From: JBDIVL01 sp039794405
GTDB taxonomy: Bacteria > Planctomycetota > Brocadiia > Brocadiales > Brocadiaceae
Reading direction: 5' to 3'
Assembly (NCBI GenBank): GCA_039794405.1
Contig: JBDIVL010000073.1
Location: 1-12,214, forward strand
DNA: 12,214 nt
Below the pieces are notes generated by a model. It was not told the origin of the DNA, ran no database searches, and saw only the letters and a program-made list of their open reading frames with translations. A program made the position numbers and the translations under genes. Below are positions 6,996-12,214 of the stretch, piece by piece. The first letter of the stretch is position 1. Each line of letters starts with the position of its first letter.

Positions 6996-8468
6996 TTATA
7001 TTTTTTCTTTTTTTAAAACTTTTTTGTAAAGTGTAATATATTCTCTCGCACTTCTGTCCCATGACCAATCCTGGATCATCCCGTTTTTCATGATCTCAGT
7101 CCAGACGGTTTTATTTTTAAAATAATCTATCGCCCTTATGATCGTAGCCAACAACTGATAAGAATTATATTCCTTAAACGAAAAACCATTGACCTTTCCA
7201 TTAACAATAGGTTCCGAGCGGACATCAGTTATTGTATCAGCAAGACCTCCCGTATTTCGAACAATTGGAACAGTACCATACTTTAAGCTATATAATTGGT
7301 TTAACCCACAAGGTTCAAAGCGTGATGGCATTAAGAACATATCCAATCCAGCCTCAATTTCATGCGCAGAGAGTTCATCAAAGGTTAATTTTACTGCTAC
7401 TTTTGCAGGAAATATTTTTGTATAACTCCGGAATAGTTCATGATAACGTTGTTCACCAGTACCTAACAAAATAAACTGCAGATTTAGCTTCATGAGATCT
7501 CCGAACCTATCCACAATTAAATCTAATCCCTTTTGGTCTGTCAAGCGTGTTATCATCCCAACAATTGGAACATCTTCCTCATGAAGTCCATACTTCTTCT
7601 GAAGATTTTTTTTGCAAAGCTGCTTTCCACGAATATCTTTTATTCCATAGTTTGCAACAATAAGTTTATCTGTTTCTGGATTCCATATCGAGTAATCAAT
7701 TCCATTAATAATTCCGTATAGGTCACTCGCCCTTTCTCTCAGTACACCATCAAGGCCTACACCATACTCAGAAGTCTGAATCTCCTTTGCGTATGTTTTA
7801 CTGACGGTGGTAATAAGATCACCAAAAACAATACCTCCTTTTAAGAAATTTAATTTTCCATAGAATTCTAATTGTTTTGAATTAAAAAGACTCCAGTCTA
7901 ATCCAGTCAATTTCATATCCCAATGCCAAAATAGGCCCTGATATGCAAGATTATGGATAGTCATAATTGTCTTTGTATTTTTGAAACATTCTTTTTTTGC
8001 GTAGCTTGTTTTCAAATAAACGGGGACAAGTCCTGTTTGCCAATCGTTACAATGCACGATATCAGGATATATGTTCAATTTTTCAATAACTTCCAAAGAA
8101 CTCCGAGAAAAAAAAATAAAACGTTCACTATTATCCTCGTAGTCCCTTATTGTACACGGGTAATTATATAAGCCCTTTCGGCTGTAATACTGGTCATTAT
8201 CTATAAAATAAATAGGGACATCTGAGTCAGGCAAGAAACCCTTATATACGTATCCAGACTTCAGTTTATCACCAATTTTTACTGTAAATTGTATATCTGT
8301 TTTTATTAAGGGATATTTACTTTCTTTTATAATACCATAGAGAGGCATAAAGACGGTGATTTCTACCCCTAATTTTTGTAGGCATTTGGGTATCGCTCCA
8401 GCTATATCGGCCAAACCACCGGTTTTTGCAAATGGTATTACCTCGGATGATAAATAAACAACTTTCAC
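6996..8468 (-). CDS. glgA: Glycogen synthase (GT5 family)
   Basis: Transfers glucose from ADP-glucose (or UDP-glucose in some lineages) to the non-reducing ends of growing alpha-1,4-glucan in the cytoplasm. The N-terminal Rossmann half has the nucleotide-sugar motif K15-TGGLADIAGAIP and HCNDWQTGL (139-147). The C-terminal half has INGID (254-258), RLTDQKGLDLI (308-318), PSRFEPCGLNQ (381-391, including the catalytic E385 region) and RNTGGLADTI (404-413). Length (490 aa) is typical. The start is GTG 8466-8468, which shares one base with the stop of the upstream GalT-like gene (TAGTG). GGGGGAG lies about 8 bases before it, so the two proteins are translationally coupled. The sequence alone does not settle ADP- versus UDP-glucose preference. 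Its tight coupling to a nucleotidylyltransferase suggests a shared glucose-1-phosphate/nucleotide-sugar pool. Confidence 0.96.
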   Translation of the reverse strand: MKVVYLSSEVIPFAKTGGLADIAGAIPKCLQKLGVEITVFMPLYGIIKESKYPLIKTDIQFTVKIGDKLKSGYVYKGFLPDSDVPIYFIDNDQYYSRKGLYNYPCTIRDYEDNSERFIFFSRSSLEVIEKLNIYPDIVHCNDWQTGLVPVYLKTSYAKKECFKNTKTIMTIHNLAYQGLFWHWDMKLTGLDWSLFNSKQLEFYGKLNFLKGGIVFGDLITTVSKTYAKEIQTSEYGVGLDGVLRERASDLYGIINGIDYSIWNPETDKLIVANYGIKDIRGKQLCKKNLQKKYGLHEEDVPIVGMITRLTDQKGLDLIVDRFGDLMKLNLQFILLGTGEQRYHELFRSYTKIFPAKVAVKLTFDELSAHEIEAGLDMFLMPSRFEPCGLNQLYSLKYGTVPIVRNTGGLADTITDVRSEPIVNGKVNGFSFKEYNSYQLLATIIRAIDYFKNKTVWTEIMKNGMIQDWSWDRSAREYITLYKKVLKKEKI

Positions 8469-9490
8469 TACCGCACTCCCCCGGATGTCTTGTCAATATT
8501 TACATTTCTCAAAAATTCAGCAGCACTTTCCGGAGTTACCGTATTTATATAAAAACCACTTCCCCATTCAAACCCTGCAACTCTTGTCAACCGGGGAATA
8601 ATCTCAATATGCCAATGATAATGTTCTATTTCTCCAAAAACAAAAGGTGTTGTATGAATAACATAATTATATGGAGGGAATTCTAATGACAATTCAAGTT
8701 TGAGAAGAACCGTACGTAATACGTATGCCAATTCTTCAGCTTCAAGCTTTTGTAGATTTTCAAAATGAGAAGAGTGAGTTTTCGATAAGATCCATATTTC
8801 AAAAGGAAACCTCGATGCATATGGTGTAAAAGCAATAAAATTATCATTTTCTAATACGATTCGCTTCTCTGTAGACAATTCTTGTCGAACCATATCACAA
8901 AAGAGACAGCGGCCCCTGTATTTGTAAAATTCTTCACATCCATTCATTTCGTGCATAACCGTTATGGGTACAATTGATGTAACAATTAACTGTGAATGTG
9001 AATGTTCCAAAGTAGCCCCAGCTGCCGTTCCAACATTTTTGAAAAGTAATCCAGAGATAAAGCGTTTGTCTTTCTTTAGATCAACAAGTCTATCTCTGTA
9101 CGACCACAATACTTCCTCTACTTGTTTGTTTTCCAATTCTGTCAAAGTAATAATGTGCTTCGGACTTTCGATAATTACCTCGTGTGCACCAATACCGTTC
9201 ATCGAATCATAGATTCCTTCACCACGTTTGTTTAAATTACCTTCTATTCTTAAAGCAGGAAATTTATTCGATACTACTCTTACTCGCCATCCTGTTGAGT
9301 TAGCACAAGTGCCTTTTTCCCTATATGCAATAATTTCTGGGGGAGTCTTGTCTTCATTTCCTTCACAAAAAGGACAAAAACCACCCTTAACAATTTGCGG
9401 AGATGATTTAAAATCGGTTGGCCGCATAGCCCTTTCTGTAGCAATAATTACCCAACGACCTGAAACGGGGTCCTTCCGAAGTTCGGGCAT
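8468..9490 (-). CDS. galT: GalT-family hexose-1-phosphate nucleotidylyltransferase (or ADP-glucose phosphorylase)
   Basis: HIT-superfamily enzyme of the GalT branch, which moves a nucleotidyl group to or from a hexose-1-phosphate through a histidine intermediate. The N-terminal RKDPVSGRWVIIATER is typical. Likely zinc ligands by analogy with E. coli GalT are C39, C42 (CPFC), H112 and H163. The active-site motif is H163-S-H165-S-Q167, with H165 the probable nucleophile. A second CLFC pair (195-198) and the C-terminal HYHWHIEIIPR (290-300) complete the fold. The motif is HSHSQ rather than the HPHGQ of Leloir GalT. As I recall, this is closer to the plant ADP-glucose phosphorylase group and to other non-Leloir relatives. 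With glgA overlapping by 1 base and no galactose genes nearby, action on ADP-glucose is plausible. AGGAGG about 8 bases before the ATG at 9490 secures the start. Confidence 0.88.
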   Translation of the reverse strand: MPELRKDPVSGRWVIIATERAMRPTDFKSSPQIVKGGFCPFCEGNEDKTPPEIIAYREKGTCANSTGWRVRVVSNKFPALRIEGNLNKRGEGIYDSMNGIGAHEVIIESPKHIITLTELENKQVEEVLWSYRDRLVDLKKDKRFISGLLFKNVGTAAGATLEHSHSQLIVTSIVPITVMHEMNGCEEFYKYRGRCLFCDMVRQELSTEKRIVLENDNFIAFTPYASRFPFEIWILSKTHSSHFENLQKLEAEELAYVLRTVLLKLELSLEFPPYNYVIHTTPFVFGEIEHYHWHIEIIPRLTRVAGFEWGSGFYINTVTPESAAEFLRNVNIDKTSGGVR

Positions 9491-9566
9491 TTTTATTATC
9501 CTCCTATATCATACAAGAAATTAATTTTTTCAACTAAGGTTTTACCTCTGCCACATCACTAATACT

Positions 9567-10907
9567 TCATTGATTCTTCATTATTTCTTTTGGATGTTCG
9601 ATCTTTTTCCAGTATTCTTTAAATTGAAATTTTGGACTATGCTCACTATCATGACACATATCACAATTGTTTTCATCGGCACCGTACAATTTTTTACTTA
9701 CATCTTTTACGTGCTCGCTTCCAGCACCATGGCAACTTTCACAACCTACGTTTATTAAGTCCGGATTTTCTTCATAACTTAAAAATCCCGAAACGTATCC
9801 ATAACCAGTTGTGTGGCACTTAATACATTCGGGATCATACTGGTGTCCATCAAGAACTAAGGTATTATATGATCTCCCATGCTTTGTCTTGCACCAATGC
9901 TCATACACTTTTTTGTGGCATATCCCACAGGTAGAACTACCTGCATACGATAACCCGTCAGGTAGAGGTATCCGTGGTGTTTTACTTAACAAATCTTCGT
10001 CTCTAAGCATTTCTTGATATTCCCTTAGTAAGGAGGCCATTTCCTGCGAATCTTTATATTTATGGTCTAATGGAATAATCTCGATAGACCTTCTTTCTAA
10101 AGTATTATCTTTTAAAAAATACCTTGCAACTCCTACATATTTCCCACCAGTTCCTGGAGAAATAACTGGAATATTATTAGCATATGCTACTGAATCTTTT
10201 GGTTCTTCAATATCATGGCCGGTTATAATTAATCCTATTTCTGGAAAATATTTTCCAATTTTTACAGATTCTTCCTGTGATGCATGAGAAAGCAGAACGA
10301 TAAGATTGGCTCTATCCTGCAATTCTTTAATTAAAATTTTTAGAATTTTTACAGGATCATGAACTCTTATATAATCAGGAATATATGCACTAATAAGGGA
10401 CTTAGAGAGAATACCTAAAAAGGCAATCTTAAAGGAATGCTTAGAGGTGGAATATTCTTCTATAAAATATTGATTAATTTTTACGGGTAAAGGCTCAATA
10501 AACTCAACATTACTAGAAAGAAGAATCGTTTTATTTGTTTGCGACAGATAACTTATTAATTGCGGATCAAATTCAATATCTTTCTCACCTATGTTATGTA
10601 ACACATAATCCATCTTTCCTATTGCACGGTACAATGTCTCCAATTTGATCTCTCCCTGTCGCCCAACATCTTTGGAAAGATCGCCTAAACTCACAGGTAA
10701 AATGATTTTTTTTTGTTTCCTCAATAAATCGATAAATGCATATCTTCTTGAAATACCCCCAATTTGTCCTTCAAAACATCCACAGGGTTCGAGATTTCCC
10801 AATTCTTCTCCAGAAAAAATTATCTGTATATCTTCTTCGGAAGAACTATATACCACAGAGGATAAAAAAATAAACAAAAAAACAAATAAGCTTCCAAAGC
10901 ACTTCAT
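9567..10907 (-). CDS. Exported nucleotidase-like / tetraheme cytochrome c554-type fusion protein
   Basis: An N-terminal signal peptide (about 1-22, hydrophobic FLFIFLSSVVY) sends the protein across the membrane. Residues 27-285 resemble the metallophosphoesterase domain of UshA-type 5'-nucleotidases, with GDLSKD (75-80), LLSHAS (205-210) and ITGHD (228-232). The usual DxHG and GNHE motifs are replaced by GEELGNLEPCGC and GEKD, so hydrolase activity is doubtful. Residues 315-446 form a cytochrome c554-like domain with four CxxCH haem sites: C327-H331, C361-H365, C389-H393 and C415-H419. Extra histidines (H337, H343, H355, H399, H423, H438) could be distal ligands. An electron-transfer role outside the cytoplasm is likely, with haem attached by a CcsA-type system. 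It begins 20 bases after the DUF1573 gene, with no ribosome binding site at the normal distance. The ATG is supported by the signal peptide. Confidence 0.9.
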   Translation of the reverse strand: MKCFGSLFVFLFIFLSSVVYSSSEEDIQIIFSGEELGNLEPCGCFEGQIGGISRRYAFIDLLRKQKKIILPVSLGDLSKDVGRQGEIKLETLYRAIGKMDYVLHNIGEKDIEFDPQLISYLSQTNKTILLSSNVEFIEPLPVKINQYFIEEYSTSKHSFKIAFLGILSKSLISAYIPDYIRVHDPVKILKILIKELQDRANLIVLLSHASQEESVKIGKYFPEIGLIITGHDIEEPKDSVAYANNIPVISPGTGGKYVGVARYFLKDNTLERRSIEIIPLDHKYKDSQEMASLLREYQEMLRDEDLLSKTPRIPLPDGLSYAGSSTCGICHKKVYEHWCKTKHGRSYNTLVLDGHQYDPECIKCHTTGYGYVSGFLSYEENPDLINVGCESCHGAGSEHVKDVSKKLYGADENNCDMCHDSEHSPKFQFKEYWKKIEHPKEIMKNQ

Positions 10908-10927
10908 TGTTATAAATTAATATCCAT

Positions 10928-11971
10928 TTATCCTTTTACTTCTCCACGAATTGGAATATCAATAATCGGCTGAACCATGCTATTCGTATAGATTTTTAAG
11001 TTTCCTGTAATTTTTCCAATTTCAATATCTTTATCTAACATAATATCTATTTGTTTACTATTCTTCTCTAATTCTGATACCTTACAATGCATGATACTTG
11101 GATTAATCTCAATCTTTTCTATCCTCACACCTTTGTTTACGAAATTAACGATCAAAGTTTTTTTTACGTCTTGATTTCTTTTAATATTACCAAAAGATAC
11201 TATTTCAGGATAGAAAGTTATGTCACCAATGATTTCTCCGGAAAATGGTATATCTATTCTCTCCTGTTTATCACTGCTTGTATAAACGAAAATAATTCCA
11301 CTGAATTTGCCAATATAATCATACTTGCTAAAAGTGATTTTATATCTATAACTATCGTTTCCGTTAACTTTATCGTCAATAATTGAAATATATGTATTTG
11401 GCGACTCGACTTTCTTTATTTCGATCTTAAATTCTGGTATAGTTTTTACCTCTAGGATTTTCGTACATGTATCACCTTTCCTTATGATACCAAAATTAAT
11501 TCGCTTGGGATTAACACTAACTTCTTCAACCACTTCACCAGAAATAATCAGTTTATAATTAGGATTTTCCTGATCATTTGAAATTACAACAATTGATTTT
11601 GTAACTTTACCGACAAAACGCCCAGGATTGAACCTTATTTCCACTTCTCCCTCTTCATTTTTTAGCAATTTATTTTTTGTTATTAAAGCCGCTGTACACC
11701 CACACGATGATTTTACATTACTAATAATTAGTTCACCGGAGCCTGTATTTTTAAATTTAAATTTATGTTTTACATCGTTACCAGTATAAATTTTACCAAA
11801 ATCATATTTTTGTTCCTCAAAAACCATCCTTGGCTTTTCTGCAGACCTGTCAATATCTATGTTCTCTGTTTCTTTATCACTATTGGCAACTACATTATTA
11901 AAGTTACCCATGTAAATCAGTACTATCAAAAAATAAAAAAAATTCGTTAAATAGATTTTCAGATTTTTCAT
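10928..11971 (-). CDS. Exported DUF1573 protein with three Ig-like (ASH/HYDIN-type) repeats
   Basis: An N-terminal signal peptide (about 1-29, FFYFLIVLIYMG) is followed by a polar linker and three beta-rich repeats of about 100 residues. Each opens with an FG-x-I motif (YDFGKIYTG 56-64, INFGIIRKG 158-166, VSFGNIKRN 258-266). Each closes with a GE motif (ISGEV, FSGEI, IRGEV). The first repeat holds the DUF1573 hallmark SSCGCT, with C90 and C92; the other two lack the Cys pair. DUF1573 proteins are common in Planctomycetes and Bacteroidetes; their role is not established, and a surface or metal-related function is only a guess. The start ATG at 11971 is preceded by GGAGG (11984-11988), spaced 12 bases, somewhat long. 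A good promoter lies just upstream, so this is the first gene of a two-gene operon with the cytochrome fusion. Confidence 0.9.
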   Translation of the reverse strand: MKNLKIYLTNFFYFLIVLIYMGNFNNVVANSDKETENIDIDRSAEKPRMVFEEQKYDFGKIYTGNDVKHKFKFKNTGSGELIISNVKSSCGCTAALITKNKLLKNEEGEVEIRFNPGRFVGKVTKSIVVISNDQENPNYKLIISGEVVEEVSVNPKRINFGIIRKGDTCTKILEVKTIPEFKIEIKKVESPNTYISIIDDKVNGNDSYRYKITFSKYDYIGKFSGIIFVYTSSDKQERIDIPFSGEIIGDITFYPEIVSFGNIKRNQDVKKTLIVNFVNKGVRIEKIEINPSIMHCKVSELEKNSKQIDIMLDKDIEIGKITGNLKIYTNSMVQPIIDIPIRGEVKG

Positions 11972-11998
11972 AATGCTCTAAAACCTCCGACTGCTTCT

Positions 11999-12026
11999 AT
12001 TATAGCAGCTTAAATACTCCTTTAAA
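11999..12026 (-). promoter_or_regulatory. Sigma-70-type promoter for the DUF1573-cytochrome operon
   Basis: On the minus strand a perfect -10 box TATAAT (11999-12004) is preceded, after 16 bases, by TTTAAA (12021-12026), a 4-of-6 match to the -35 consensus. Transcription would start near 11992, leaving a leader of about 20 bases that includes the GGAGG ribosome binding site. It lies directly after the terminator of the preceding gene, as expected for a new transcription unit. Confidence 0.65.
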
Positions 12027-12048
12027 TAAAATATTTGAAACCATTCGT

Positions 12049-12101
12049 AAAAACACGAAGAGCTGGGTAGTAGGGAAATCCCTACATAACCCAGCTCTTC
12101 G
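12049..12101 (-). terminator. Strong intrinsic terminator with a long hairpin
   Basis: CGAAGAGCTGGGT (12056-12068) pairs with ACCCAGCTCTTCG (12089-12101) over 13 bp. An inner GTAGGG/CCCTAC stem of 6 bp (12070-12075 with 12080-12085) closes on the loop AAAT, with a small internal loop between the stems. On the minus strand the hairpin is followed by TG and then five T (12053-12049). It lies about 60 bases after the stop of the partial gene at the right edge and just before the next promoter. On the plus strand the nearest T-run is some 17 bases away, so termination is most likely on the minus strand. Confidence 0.8.
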
Positions 12102-12160
12102 ATAAAAGTTACAGGACTTTTTTGTTACCGGAGGGTAAACGTACGGTATTCCCTCACGTT

Positions 12161-12214
12161 TTATTTACCATGGTAGCCCGGGTAGAAATCTGGTCCCTGG
12201 ATATTATCCCACTG
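12161..12214 (-). CDS. C-terminal tail of an unidentified protein (partial)
   Basis: The last 17 codons of a minus-strand frame entering from the right edge read QWDNIQGPDFYPGYHGK and end at TAA (12161-12163). The tail is rich in aromatic residues, Gly and Pro. It uses GC-richer codons (CCG, GGC, TAC, GGT) than the genes beside it. It is followed by a strong terminator, which makes a real and possibly well-expressed gene likely. A multihaem cytochrome or other exported redox protein is conceivable in this context, but the fragment is too short to assign, and the frame could be fortuitous. Confidence 0.5.
   Translation of the reverse strand, partial: QWDNIQGPDFYPGYHGK

Noticed and set aside
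9508..9533. Promoter for the GalT-glgA run (TTGAAA and TATGAT)
   Set aside because: The two boxes are only 14 bases apart, and the alternative -10 at proper spacing is a poor match, so no firm call is possible.

Overview
The window reads as chromosomal DNA of an AT-rich, anaerobic, cytochrome-c-rich bacterium. An anammox planctomycete (Brocadiales) fits best. The clues are a CcsA-like cytochrome c assembly tail, a tetraheme c554-type cytochrome fused to a nucleotidase-like domain next to a DUF1573 protein, CbiG-type (anaerobic) cobalamin genes and a glycogen synthase gene cluster. This placement is an inference from gene content, not from a marker gene. I see no transposase, integrase, CRISPR array, tRNA or rRNA, and no gene-free stretch longer than about 300 bases.

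Left edge, plus strand: the C-terminal end of a CcsA/ResC-type haem-handling membrane protein (1-125), then a small zinc-ribbon protein (206-454) with a strong ribosome binding site. Everything to the right is on the minus strand, so transcription converges near 455-515.

Minus strand, read from the right edge leftwards: (a) the last 17 codons of an unidentified gene, followed by a long hairpin terminator (12049-12101); (b) a clear promoter (11999-12026) driving an exported DUF1573 protein and an exported nucleotidase-like/tetraheme cytochrome c fusion; (c) a tight five-gene run: GalT-like nucleotidylyltransferase, glycogen synthase GlgA (1-base overlap), PAS-GAF histidine kinase, single-domain response regulator and a YqhA-family membrane protein; (d) a stand-alone DnaJ; (e) overlapping cbiG and cbiH of the anaerobic cobalamin pathway; (f) a 272-residue helical protein of unknown function.

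The pieces suggest an anaerobe that builds periplasmic or anammoxosome-type c cytochromes, makes its own corrinoid and stores glycogen, with a two-component pair co-transcribed with the glycogen genes. The most interesting points are: the DUF1573/cytochrome pair, where both proteins carry a Cys-Gly-Cys motif and the phosphoesterase site is degraded; a GalT homologue with an HSHSQ active site beside GlgA, which may act on ADP-glucose; a CbiG lacking its middle domain; and a CbiH whose recognisable N-terminus extends upstream of its only plausible start codon.
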